Counted from the first letter of the stretch, positions 1 to 6,848 are shown. The stretch is 9,454 nucleotides of DNA from Pseudomonadota bacterium (GCA_021805485.1 JAJZFF010000455.1:1-9454); one strand, 5' to 3'. The notes: generated from the sequence alone by a model not told the origin. Made by a program: numbers and translations.

Positions 1-371
1 GGCGGCGGGGGCGGCGGCGGCGGCTCCGGCGGGGGAGGCGGCGGTGGCGGCTCGGGCGGTGGGGGTGGCGGTGGCTCGGGCGGAGGGGGTGGCGGCGGCG
101 GCTCCTCCTTCGGCGGTTCCGCTGGCTTCGGCGGCGGCGGCAGCTCCACCATGTGGACCTGCACCACCGGCTTCTCCGGCGCGTCCGTGGCCGCCTCGAA
201 AAGGCTCGGGTGGCTGATCAGCCAGAGACCGGCGGCAACCTCCAGCATCGCGGCGGCCATGAGCGCCAGCGCGAAACGGCCCCACCCGTTCTCGCGCGGG
301 AAGCTCGGCGGCGCGGCGCTGTCCGGCGCCGCGTGCCCGGCGGTCGCGGCAATCGGCTCGGCTGGCATCAT
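1..371 (-). CDS. tonB: Energy transducer TonB, N-terminal part (cut by left window edge)
   Basis: TonB transmits the proton-motive force harvested by ExbB/ExbD to outer-membrane receptors. I translated this frame directly; 123 complete codons lie in the window and the C-terminal receptor-binding domain lies beyond base 1. A cytoplasmic N-terminus of about 30 residues is followed by one hydrophobic anchor (about 32-52), then a VVQVHMVELPPPPKPAEPP segment typical of TonB. From residue 89 the sequence is EE-P8-E-P7-E-P8-E-P7, the extended proline arm that spans the periplasm. The start is one of two adjacent ATG codons (371 or 368), 9 bp after the exbD stop, so it is the third gene of an exbB-exbD-tonB operon. 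The Shine-Dalgarno sequence is weak (GCAGGG-like), and translational coupling is plausible. The family call rests on anchor, proline arm and context, because the diagnostic C-terminal domain is not visible. Confidence 0.9.
   Translation of the reverse strand, partial: MMPAEPIAATAGHAAPDSAAPPSFPRENGWGRFALALMAAAMLEVAAGLWLISHPSLFEAATDAPEKPVVQVHMVELPPPPKPAEPPKEEPPPPPPPPEPPPPPPPEPPPPPPPPEPPPPPPP
3..101 (-). repeat. Proline-codon repeat in tonB (P7-8 blocks separated by Glu)
   Basis: Blocks of seven or eight CCN proline codons are separated by single GAG codons at 75-77, 51-53 and 24-26, so the spacing is 24 and 27 bp. The block structure suggests growth by slippage or unequal exchange. Synonymous codons (CCG, CCA, CCC, CCT) are mixed between blocks, so the repeat is not recent at the nucleotide level. 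The array continues past the window edge. Confidence 0.85.
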
Positions 372-380
372 GCGCCCTGC

Positions 381-788
381 TCAGCCGCCGACCGGCTGGG
401 TGGCGATGCCGATATCGCTCACGCCGGCCTTGCGGCAGGCGTCCATGACGCGGACGAAGAACTCGAACGGCACATCCTTCGAGGCCGCGATCGTGACCTG
501 CGTCTTTGCCGTGTCACCGTCGTTCTGCAGCATCGCGACGAAGGCATCGACGGTCATGGTCTCGTTCTTGACCACGATGCTGCCATCGGTGGCGACGTTC
601 ACGGTGAATTCCGGGTGCGGCAGATGCTCGGCCTGGGCCGCCTGCGGCAGCTGCAGCGCGAGCCCGGCATCGGGGATCATCTGCAGCGTGACGATGATGA
701 AGAAGACGAGCAGGAACAGCATCACGTCGATCATCGGGATGATCTCGATGCGGCCGCGGCGGTGCTCGAAATAGCGGAGCTTGGACAT
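381..788 (-). CDS. exbD: ExbD, proton-channel subunit of the TonB energising complex
   Basis: The 135-aa product is the usual ExbD length. A short basic cytoplasmic N-terminus precedes one transmembrane helix at about residues 16-37. This helix carries the family signature IPMIDVMLFLLVFF, with the essential membrane aspartate at D21 (equivalent to Asp25 of E. coli ExbD by family knowledge). The rest (about 45-135) is the periplasmic domain. It includes the segment GSIVVKNETMTVDAFVAML and a C-terminal ASKDVPFEFFVRVMDACRKAGVSDIGIAT, the conserved ExbD/TolR end. ATG at 788 is separated from the exbB TGA by one base, so the two are almost certainly translated in a coupled way; tonB follows 9 bp downstream. 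TolR is the alternative paralogue, but neighbouring tonB and a TonB-dependent receptor favour ExbD. Confidence 0.96.
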   Translation of the reverse strand: MSKLRYFEHRRGRIEIIPMIDVMLFLLVFFIIVTLQMIPDAGLALQLPQAAQAEHLPHPEFTVNVATDGSIVVKNETMTVDAFVAMLQNDGDTAKTQVTIAASKDVPFEFFVRVMDACRKAGVSDIGIATQPVGG

Positions 789-789
789 G

Positions 790-1491
790 TCAGCGGCGCG
801 CCTCGCGCAGCGGCCGCGCGGCTTCCTCGGCGCGCGGCAGGGGAACGGGCGAGCGGGCGCCGAGCGGCACCAGCGGCGCGCCGTCCAGACGGTTGAGCAG
901 CATCATCTTCACGGTGTCGAGCTGCAGCAGGATGGTGCGGATCTGGTTGTTGAACCCGTTGTAGGACAGCAGGCCGACCATGGCGATGAAGATGCCGACG
1001 GCGGTGGTGACCAGCGCGTCCGCCACGCCGCCGGTGATCGCGGTCGGCGGCGCGCCGGGCCGGGCGAGGGCGCCGAAGGCGTGGAACATGCCGAGGATGG
1101 TGCCGAACAGGCCGAGCAGCGGCGAGAGTGTCACGATCGTGTCGAGCACCCAGAGCCGCCGATCGAGTGTCGGTGCCGTCAGCATGATCGCCTCGTCGAG
1201 GCGGTTGGCGAGCGCCTCGCCGTGTGCCTGGCCGTGATGGCGCGCGGCAGCGTCGATGATCGCCGCCTCCGGCAGCCGCCCGGCGGCGCGGCGCAGCAGT
1301 TCGATCTCACCCGGGTGCAGTTCCGCCAGCCGCGACAGGCCGCGGACAACGCGCGCGCCGCCGACGATGCTGCGGCGAAGGAACCAGAACCGGTCCAGCA
1401 TCACCGCCAGTGCCAGAAGCAGCAGGGCGGCGAGAGCGTAGATCACGCCATCCGAGTAGGCGGCGAGGTGGAGGAGATACTGTGTGTCCAT
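790..1491 (-). CDS. exbB: ExbB, MotA/TolQ/ExbB-family proton channel
   Basis: The 233-aa inner-membrane protein is close in length to E. coli ExbB. Three transmembrane helices are visible, at about residues 14-33, 116-137 and 155-178. A cytoplasmic loop of about 80 residues lies between the first and second, as in the family. The hallmark LSPLLGLFGTILGM (122-135) and the third-helix segment GVADALVTTAVGIFIAMVGLLSYN are both present. The C-terminal tail is Pro/Arg/Glu-rich. The ATG at 1491 is preceded only by a weak GACGGAAA-type ribosome site about 14 bases away. The gene lies 151 bp downstream of the receptor gene on the same strand and one base upstream of exbD. With ExbD it forms the pentamer-dimer motor that energises TonB. 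TolQ is unlikely given the neighbours. Confidence 0.95.
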   Translation of the reverse strand: MDTQYLLHLAAYSDGVIYALAALLLLALAVMLDRFWFLRRSIVGGARVVRGLSRLAELHPGEIELLRRAAGRLPEAAIIDAAARHHGQAHGEALANRLDEAIMLTAPTLDRRLWVLDTIVTLSPLLGLFGTILGMFHAFGALARPGAPPTAITGGVADALVTTAVGIFIAMVGLLSYNGFNNQIRTILLQLDTVKMMLLNRLDGAPLVPLGARSPVPLPRAEEAARPLREARR

Positions 1492-1553
1492 CGTCTTTAT
1501 GTTTTCCGTCGCGACCGTTACCGGCGTGGCCGGCGCCGCCCGGCGATAGACGA

Positions 1554-1611
1554 CCCCGCCCGGCCTGTGTGCGACAGTTTAATGACGTTACGCACACAGG
1601 GCCGGCCGGGG
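1554..1611 (-). promoter_or_regulatory. Long imperfect hairpin between receptor gene and exbB
   Basis: The arms CCTGTGTGCG (1564-1573) and CGCACACAGG (1591-1600) are perfectly complementary over 10 bp with a 17-base AT-richer loop (1574-1590). Skipping one bulged G at 1601, pairing continues for 4 bp, then past one C/C mismatch for 5 bp more (1554-1558 with 1607-1611). No T-run follows on the minus strand, so it is not a classical intrinsic terminator. It sits about 30 bp after the receptor stop and about 60 bp before exbB. It could attenuate transcription, protect the upstream mRNA end, or enclose a promoter or operator in the loop. The structure is seen; the role is inferred. Confidence 0.6.
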
Positions 1612-1642
1612 CGCGCCGGGCTCCTGGGCCGAAGGGGCGGCC

Positions 1643-4060
1643 TCAGAAGCTGATGCCGATCGAGCCGTAGGCGGTGAACGGAGCGCCGGGATAGGCGAGC
1701 GCATAGCCGCCGTTCGGGGTGTTGAAGTAACCGCCGCTCGAAATGTATTCGTAGGTGTTGTATTTCCCGCCGCCCATGTTGAGCAGTGCCAGGTTGAGAT
1801 CGACCGTCCTGGTCTTGCCCAGAACCTGAAGGGGGACTTTGGTGTCGAGCGACATGTTGATCGTGCCGTAGCCCGGCATGGTCTGCTTCGAGGGCGCGCC
1901 GGTCAGGTTGTTGAAGATCGACTGCGAGCCGGTGTAGCTGTACCAGAGCGTCGGCGTGACGACGGCCTTGTCGGCGACGTTGATGGCGTAGTCGGCGCCG
2001 ATATTGAGCGTGACATTCGGCACGTAGGGCACCGGCAGCTTGTTGTAGTTGAAGCCGCCGGCGGCCCCCGGGACGCTCAGGGTATTGTAGCTCTGGTAGT
2101 AGGCGTCGATGTAGGCGGCATCCAGGAAGGTATGGATGTTATAGATCGGCTTGTCTTCCAGGTAGAAGTTCATACCCTGGTAGATCGACGTGCCTTTCGC
2201 CGTGATGAAATTGCCGGTATTTCCGACGCCGACATTGATCTCCTGATCGGCCAGGCGCGTATGGAAGTAGTTGACCTGCATCAGGAAATTGTTGAGGAAA
2301 TACTCTGGTTTGTTGTCGACGTGCGCCTTGAAGCCGATCTGCGCCTCCTGCGACAGCACCAGGCCGTAATAGGTCGGGTCCACCTTCTGGAACAATCCGC
2401 CGCCGCCGCCCACGTTCGGCGCGCCGTAGGCCTCGTCATAGCTACCGAAAACGGCGAGCCAGGGGGTGATCTCGTAGTTGGCATCGAGCGAGGGCTCGAT
2501 CCCGGTGCGGTTCTGCTGGCTGGAGTAGAGTCCGCCCTTCAGACCCTGGTTGCCGCCGGGATTATACTGGAACGCGAGGGGAAATTGCTGCTGCGCCCCC
2601 ATGGTGTACTGGGCATTGAAATCGACGAACCGGACGCCCGGCGTGATGTGCAGACCCTTGATCGGGTGGAAATCATCCTGCAGAAACAACGCGAGATCGT
2701 TGTAGTCGAAGTAGTCGTTTCGGTAGTTCGCGTTCGGCGCTGCCTGGCTGCCCATGATGTTGGTGTTGCCAAGCGGCAGCAACGGATTCCAGAACGAGTT
2801 TCTGGAGTTGTAGGTGCTGTAGATGTAGTAGCCGCCGACATCGACATTGTTCATAGGCAACTTGACCGTAAGATCGACCTTATCGCCGAAGGTCTGGCTC
2901 GACGGGTTATTATATTCGTAGATTCCGCCAGTGTTCTGCAAGGCAGGAACAAAATTGTAGAACTTGTCGTGCAGGCGCTCGCCGTCGCGATACCAGAGCA
3001 CATTGTGCAGATCGACGTATTCGTCGAGGTTCAGGTTCTGCTTGGCATAGACCAACCAGGTCTGGTCAACATCGTACTTGTTCCAGGTATCGTAGGGAAG
3101 CGAGCTGTAGAAGCCACTGGTCGCCTGGCTGTAGAGCGGCCCGATCGCACCGCCGGCGGCGTTCTGCCCGCCGAGGCCGATGCCCGGCTGCCCCGTCGTC
3201 GGGATCACGTTCGGGCGGTATTCGCCGGCCCGACCGAAATAGCCGCCGAAGCTGATATCACCGGTGGAGAAGCTCTTGATGACCTTGCCGTAGAGCGAAT
3301 AGTCGGTGCCTGGGTTGTTGAAGCCGTCGACCGAGGTGCGGAAGCTGTCGCCCTGGCCGGCGCCGCCGGCGAGCACGGCGGACCAGCCATTGTAGGTGCC
3401 CGACCGAAGGTCGAAATAGATGTTCTGGGTGTTGAACGAGCCGGCGCTGGCGAACACGTCCCCGCCCATCGTCTTGCTCGGCTGCACCGGAACGAAGTTG
3501 ATGGTGCCGCCAAGCGAATCGTACCAGCGGTCCTTGGCCTCGCCGGGGCCGTAGGTGACCTCGGTCTGGAACATCTGCATCTGCGGCAGCTGCGCCGTGT
3601 TGGCGATGCCCGTGGCGACGTTGTTGAGCGGGATGCCGTCCATTTCCAGCATCAGGGTGTTGTTGCCGGTATAGCCGCCGAAACCGCCCCAGCCCTGATA
3701 GAGACCGTCAAGCCCGATCGTCGCCTTGGACATGCCGGTGTTGCCGTAGCTGTTCACCACCGCGCCGGGCGTGAACTGCAGGACCTGGGCGACACCCGCC
3801 ATCGGGCCGACGAGCTGCTGATAGCTCTGGTCGAGCACGCGCGTGGTCTGGCCGGATTGGAAAATCTGCTGCTGCGTCGAGGGCGCCGAGGCGCCGGGCG
3901 CGAGATCGCCGCTGCCGCCCGCCACCCCGCCGCCGGTGGCGCTCACCGTTCCCGCATTCACCGCCGCGTCCTGCGCCAGGGCGCGCCCGATGGGCGAGAA
4001 TGCCGTTCCCGCGAGCAGCGTCAGCAACAGCACCCGGGGCAGCCGTACAGACTGTGTCAT
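1643..4060 (-). CDS. TonB-dependent outer-membrane receptor
   Basis: The 805-aa product imports a scarce or large substrate across the outer membrane using TonB energy. It starts with a Sec signal peptide (basic MTQSVRLPR, hydrophobic core, predicted cleavage after ALA-Q near residue 30). A possible degenerate TonB box follows (AGTVSATGG, about 37-45). The plug lies at roughly 60-200 and includes VAQVLQFTPGAVVN, MEMDGIPLNN-like and YGPGEAKDRWYDSLGGTINFVP segments. The remainder is Tyr/Asn/Gly-rich alternating strand sequence ending in GSIGISF, the terminal aromatic expected of barrels folded by BamA. GGAGGAG (4071-4077), ten bases before ATG 4060, is the strongest ribosome site in the window. 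GC is visibly lower than in neighbours (for example 57% over 2701-2760 against 73% over 5401-5460), partly from its Asn/Tyr-rich composition. The ligand cannot be named from sequence. Confidence 0.93.
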   Translation of the reverse strand: MTQSVRLPRVLLLTLLAGTAFSPIGRALAQDAAVNAGTVSATGGGVAGGSGDLAPGASAPSTQQQIFQSGQTTRVLDQSYQQLVGPMAGVAQVLQFTPGAVVNSYGNTGMSKATIGLDGLYQGWGGFGGYTGNNTLMLEMDGIPLNNVATGIANTAQLPQMQMFQTEVTYGPGEAKDRWYDSLGGTINFVPVQPSKTMGGDVFASAGSFNTQNIYFDLRSGTYNGWSAVLAGGAGQGDSFRTSVDGFNNPGTDYSLYGKVIKSFSTGDISFGGYFGRAGEYRPNVIPTTGQPGIGLGGQNAAGGAIGPLYSQATSGFYSSLPYDTWNKYDVDQTWLVYAKQNLNLDEYVDLHNVLWYRDGERLHDKFYNFVPALQNTGGIYEYNNPSSQTFGDKVDLTVKLPMNNVDVGGYYIYSTYNSRNSFWNPLLPLGNTNIMGSQAAPNANYRNDYFDYNDLALFLQDDFHPIKGLHITPGVRFVDFNAQYTMGAQQQFPLAFQYNPGGNQGLKGGLYSSQQNRTGIEPSLDANYEITPWLAVFGSYDEAYGAPNVGGGGGLFQKVDPTYYGLVLSQEAQIGFKAHVDNKPEYFLNNFLMQVNYFHTRLADQEINVGVGNTGNFITAKGTSIYQGMNFYLEDKPIYNIHTFLDAAYIDAYYQSYNTLSVPGAAGGFNYNKLPVPYVPNVTLNIGADYAINVADKAVVTPTLWYSYTGSQSIFNNLTGAPSKQTMPGYGTINMSLDTKVPLQVLGKTRTVDLNLALLNMGGGKYNTYEYISSGGYFNTPNGGYALAYPGAPFTAYGSIGISF

Positions 4061-4070
4061 AGGCTTTGTC

Positions 4071-4077
4071 CTCCTCC
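4071..4077 (-). promoter_or_regulatory. Strong Shine-Dalgarno site of the receptor gene
   Basis: GGAGGAG on the minus strand lies ten bases before the ATG at 4060. It is a near-perfect match to the anti-Shine-Dalgarno sequence and supports the chosen start. It contrasts with the weak sites of exbB and tonB, so the receptor is probably made in large excess over the energising proteins. Confidence 0.75.
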
Positions 4078-4150
4078 GTTGGGCGGACTAATGGCGGCTT
4101 CGGCGTGGCCCCTCAATGGTTCTTGTTGGCTTTGTCTCTTAAAATGATCT

Positions 4151-4179
4151 TTAGTAATAACTTTGACTTAGCGTTGTAA
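4151..4179 (-). promoter_or_regulatory. Candidate sigma70-type promoter for the receptor gene
   Basis: On the minus strand TTACAA (4179-4174) is followed after 17 bases by TACTAA (4156-4151). These are partial matches to the -35 and -10 consensus. The -35 box would lie inside dyad 1, so a protein bound there would block polymerase. This is a weak prediction based on spacing and AT content; other hexamer pairs in the same AT-rich block are possible. Confidence 0.3.
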
Positions 4180-4196
4180 GAATTATTACTTACAAC
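4173..4196. promoter_or_regulatory. Perfect dyad 1 upstream of the receptor gene (putative operator)
   Basis: GTTGTAAG (4173-4180) and CTTACAAC (4189-4196) are perfect inverted repeats flanking AATTATTA. The site is about 113 bp before the receptor start and within a stretch of roughly 25% GC (about 4139-4210) in a 70% GC window. That size and symmetry suit a dimeric repressor. The core resembles a Fur-like AT-rich site only partly, so I do not name the regulator. Confidence 0.6.
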
Positions 4197-4213
4197 TGAC
4201 ACAAATTTGTCAG
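4196..4213. promoter_or_regulatory. Perfect dyad 2 upstream of the receptor gene (putative operator)
   Basis: CTGACA (4196-4201) and TGTCAG (4208-4213) are perfect inverted repeats with a CAAATT spacer. An inner 10-bp palindrome, ACAAATTTGT, is at 4201-4210. The dyad abuts dyad 1, sharing base 4196. Its sequence differs from dyad 1, so either two regulators bind side by side or one regulator recognises only part of each. Confidence 0.55.
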
Positions 4214-4216
4214 AAA

Positions 4217-4234
4217 CGCGGCTTCGCCGCCGCG
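4217..4234 (-). terminator. Possible terminator hairpin after the GGDEF-EAL gene
   Basis: The arms CGCGGC (4217-4222) and GCCGCG (4229-4234) pair with a six-base loop; an alternative tighter pairing is GCGGC-TTC-GCCGC (4218-4230). On the minus strand the stem is followed by TTTCTG, a poor T-tract. It lies about 90 bp after the GGDEF-EAL stop and just before the receptor promoter block, where a terminator would insulate the two genes. GC-rich DNA makes such hairpins common by chance. Confidence 0.3.
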
Positions 4235-4276
4235 CGGCTTGGGGCGCGCGCGCTTCCCCACCCCGGGGCACGGGGC

Positions 4277-4302
4277 GAAACCGCGCGATGAAACCGCGGG
4301 AT
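4277..4302. repeat. 13-bp tandem duplication, two copies, one mismatch
   Basis: GAAACCGCGCGAT (4277-4289) is followed directly by GAAACCGCGGGAT (4290-4302). It is in the non-coding gap 4214-4325, between the GGDEF-EAL stop and the receptor promoter block. No function is evident. It is one of several short tandem duplications in this window. Confidence 0.75.
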
Positions 4303-4325
4303 GGCGCCGGATGCGGCGCGCCGGC

Positions 4326-6848
4326 TCAGCCGGGGACGGCGGCCAGCTCCTCGATCGTCTGCTGGATCTGATCGAGGCGCAGGCTGATCGGGCCGGGACG
4401 GCCGATCAGATAGCCCTGCAGCTCGTCGCACCCGGCCGCGCGCAGGGCCGCGGCCTGCGCCTCCGTCTCCACCCCTTCGGCGGTCACGGGCAGGCCGAGG
4501 CCGCGCCCGAGCCCCAGCACCGCGTGCACGATCGTGCTCGCCTGGGGGCTGACCTCCAGCTCACGCACGAAGCGCTGGTCCAGCTTGATCTTGTCGAACG
4601 GAAAAGCCTGCAGCGAGGCGAGCGAGGAATAGCCGGTGCCGAAATCGTCCATCACCACGCGCACGCCCAGCGCCTTGATCTGCCGCAGGCACTCGAGCGT
4701 CTTTTCCGTCGTGTCCAGCAGCAGGCTTTCGGTCACTTCGAGCTCGAGCCGCTCGGGCGCCAGGCCGGTCTCCGCCAGCACCGTCCGCACCAGCGCGGCG
4801 AGATCCCCCTGGCGGACCTGGATCGGGGAGACATTGACGCCGATGCGCAGCCTCTGCGGCCAGCTCGCGGCCTCGCGGCAGGCGGCGCGCAGGGCCCAGG
4901 CTCCGATCGGCACGATGGCGCCGCTGGCCTCGGCCAGCGGGATGAAGCGCGTCGGCGAAAGCGCGCCGAGCTCGGGATGCTGCCAGCGGATCAGCGCCTC
5001 GAAGCCGACGATCGCGCCGTCGCGGGCGGAGACCTGCGGCTGGTAGGCGAGGGAGAATTGGTTCCGTGCCAGCGCCAGGCGCAGCTCCTGTTCCAGAACG
5101 CGGCGCTCGTGCTGCTCGGCGTCCATTTCGGCGCGATAGAAGGCGTAGCCGCCGCGCCCCTCGTGCTTGACCCGATAGAGCGCATTGCCGGCATGCTCCA
5201 GCAGCGCGTCGGCGTTCAGCGCGTCATCGGGGAACAGCGCGATGCCGATGGAGACGGCGACCGAGGCGCTGACATCGGCGCCGAGCGTGAACGGCTCCTC
5301 CAGCGCCGCGGTGATGCGCGCGGCGAGGGACTGCGCCTCGGCGGCATCGGCCACGTCCACCTGCACGATGACGAATTCGTCGCCGCCCAGCCGGGCGACG
5401 GTGTCGGTCTCGCGCACGTTCTGCTGCAGCCGCGCCGCCACCAGGCGCAGCAGCGCATCGCCGGCGGCGTGGCCGTGCAGATCGTTCACCGCCTTGAAGC
5501 CGTCGAGGTCAAGGCAATGGACCGCCACCTGCGCGCCGCGCCGGCGTGCGCTGGCGAGAACGCTGTTCATCCGCTCGTCCAGCAGGGAGCGGTTGGCCAG
5601 CCCGGTGAGCGCGTCGCTGTAGGCGAGCTGGCGGATATGTTCGGCGGTGAGCACGCGCTCGGTCACGTCCTGATAGACGCCGCGGAGCGCGATCACCTGG
5701 CCGGTCGCGTCGCGCTCGGGCCGCGCCTCGATCCAGCACCAGCGCGCCGCGCCGTCCGAAACCGCGCGGCGGAACTCGCGCGATTCCGCCCGGCGGGCTT
5801 CGCGCACGCGCTCGAGCATGGCCCGCAGCGCCGCGCGGTCGTCGGCGTGGACCAGCTCGGCGAGCGCCTCGACGGTGGGGGTGAAGAAGGCCGGGTCGCG
5901 GCCGGCCATGGCGTACATCGCGTCCGACCATTCGAACAGGCACGCGCCGACCGGCCACCGCCAGCTGCCGAGCCGGGCGATGCCGTGCGCCTCGAGCAGC
6001 TCGTCGCGCAGCCGCCGCACCTCGCCGGCGGCGACGTGGAAGCTTTCGATGGCGCGGGCGAGCTGGCCGATCTCGTCGGAGCGCCGGGTCCACGGCACCG
6101 TCACCGCCGGCTCGCCGCGGCTGAGGCGCAGCGTCGCCGCGGTCAGATCCGTGATCGGCCCCGCCATCGACCGCCGCAGCCCGATGGCGCCGAGCAGCAC
6201 CACCAGCATCACCGCGCTGCCGCCGGTGATGGATATCATGAGGGCGCGATGGATCAGCACCCGCTGGCGGAGGATGCGGGCCTCGTAGCGGTCCGCCGCG
6301 TGCCGGCGGATGCTGGCCAGGGCATCGTCGGCGTCCTGGGTGAGGCGGAGCGGCTCGCCCGCCGCCAGCGCGGCGTCCGCGGCCGCGGCCAGACGGTCCA
6401 GGGCCAGACGGTCCAGGGCCAGACGGTCCAGGGCCAGACGGTCCAGCCGCGCGGTGTCGTCCGCCTCGGCCGGCAGCATCGCGCGCAGCGCCGCCACCGC
6501 GCCCCGCCGGCCGCGCGTCGCGGCGTCGAGCCGGGCGCGATCCTCCGCGCTGCCGCCCTGGGTGGCAATCACGGCCGCGAAGCGCTCGGCCAGCAGCGTG
6601 CGCTCCAGCTCGTCGAGCACGGCGTCCAACCGCGCGGACTCCACCGTCCGGCCGGTGCTCTCCTCCGCCTGCACCAGGTCCGAGATGCTGCCATAGGCGA
6701 CGAGGGCGACGGTGGCGAAGAGCAGCGCGTAGGTGATGGCGAGCCGCCGGTTGACCGACAGCGCGCCCAGGATGTGGTGCAGCCCGCCCTTGCGCGCGCC
6801 GCCGCGGCGCGGAGCGAAGAGACTGGCGCGGGCGGGGCTGGATGACAT
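4326..6848 (-). CDS. Membrane-bound sensor diguanylate cyclase/phosphodiesterase (HAMP-PAS-GGDEF-EAL)
   Basis: The 840-aa protein would make or degrade cyclic di-GMP in response to a signal. The domain order is TM1 at about 34-54, a mostly helical periplasmic sensor (55-197), TM2 at about 200-224, HAMP at about 224-275 and PAS at about 286-397 (ending GVYQDVTERV). GGDEF follows at about 407-565 and EAL at about 582-830. The GGDEF motif is intact at 488-492, with an inhibitory-site RETD (479-482) exactly five residues upstream. The EAL domain keeps EAL (617-619), N672, E704, the DDFGTGYSS loop (D734, D735), K755 and E791, so both activities look possible. ATG at 6848 has GAGGGA five bases upstream. 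The gene is divergent from the NAT gene. The sensor contains an LDRLA tandem repeat. The signal is unknown, and which activity dominates cannot be judged from sequence. Confidence 0.96.
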   Translation of the reverse strand: MSSSPARASLFAPRRGGARKGGLHHILGALSVNRRLAITYALLFATVALVAYGSISDLVQAEESTGRTVESARLDAVLDELERTLLAERFAAVIATQGGSAEDRARLDAATRGRRGAVAALRAMLPAEADDTARLDRLALDRLALDRLALDRLAAAADAALAAGEPLRLTQDADDALASIRRHAADRYEARILRQRVLIHRALMISITGGSAVMLVVLLGAIGLRRSMAGPITDLTAATLRLSRGEPAVTVPWTRRSDEIGQLARAIESFHVAAGEVRRLRDELLEAHGIARLGSWRWPVGACLFEWSDAMYAMAGRDPAFFTPTVEALAELVHADDRAALRAMLERVREARRAESREFRRAVSDGAARWCWIEARPERDATGQVIALRGVYQDVTERVLTAEHIRQLAYSDALTGLANRSLLDERMNSVLASARRRGAQVAVHCLDLDGFKAVNDLHGHAAGDALLRLVAARLQQNVRETDTVARLGGDEFVIVQVDVADAAEAQSLAARITAALEEPFTLGADVSASVAVSIGIALFPDDALNADALLEHAGNALYRVKHEGRGGYAFYRAEMDAEQHERRVLEQELRLALARNQFSLAYQPQVSARDGAIVGFEALIRWQHPELGALSPTRFIPLAEASGAIVPIGAWALRAACREAASWPQRLRIGVNVSPIQVRQGDLAALVRTVLAETGLAPERLELEVTESLLLDTTEKTLECLRQIKALGVRVVMDDFGTGYSSLASLQAFPFDKIKLDQRFVRELEVSPQASTIVHAVLGLGRGLGLPVTAEGVETEAQAAALRAAGCDELQGYLIGRPGPISLRLDQIQQTIEELAAVPG
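6387..6446 (-). repeat. Four exact copies of a 15-bp repeat encoding LDRLA in the sensor domain
   Basis: GGCCAGACGGTCCAG (plus strand) occurs four times without a mismatch at 6387, 6402, 6417 and 6432. It encodes residues 135-154 as (LDRLA)4 in the periplasmic part of the GGDEF-EAL protein. The period is in frame, so copy-number changes would keep the protein open. Exact identity between copies, in a gene where codons otherwise vary, indicates recent expansion. Confidence 0.95.

Noticed and set aside
153..896. Plus-strand frame opposite tonB-exbD
   Set aside because: It overlaps two genes with strong family signatures on the other strand and has no recognisable domain.
2132..4147. 671-codon open frame on the plus strand, opposite the receptor gene
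   Set aside because: It is antisense to a well-supported TonB-dependent receptor. Its translation is Val/Ala/Arg/Asp-rich without recognisable domains, as expected when stops are rare in GC-rich DNA.
4181..4195. Fur box at the receptor promoter
   Set aside because: The AAGTAATAATTCTTA core on the minus strand matches only about nine of the positions of a 7-1-7 Fur site. The stronger signal is the flanking TTGTAAG symmetry, so naming Fur would be overreach.
4239..6845. 868-codon open frame on the plus strand, opposite the GGDEF-EAL gene
   Set aside because: The complementary strand encodes a protein with intact GGDEF and EAL motifs. This frame is an Arg/Gly/His/Gln-rich shadow with no domain, and it even shows a QGQTV repeat created by the 15-bp repeat.
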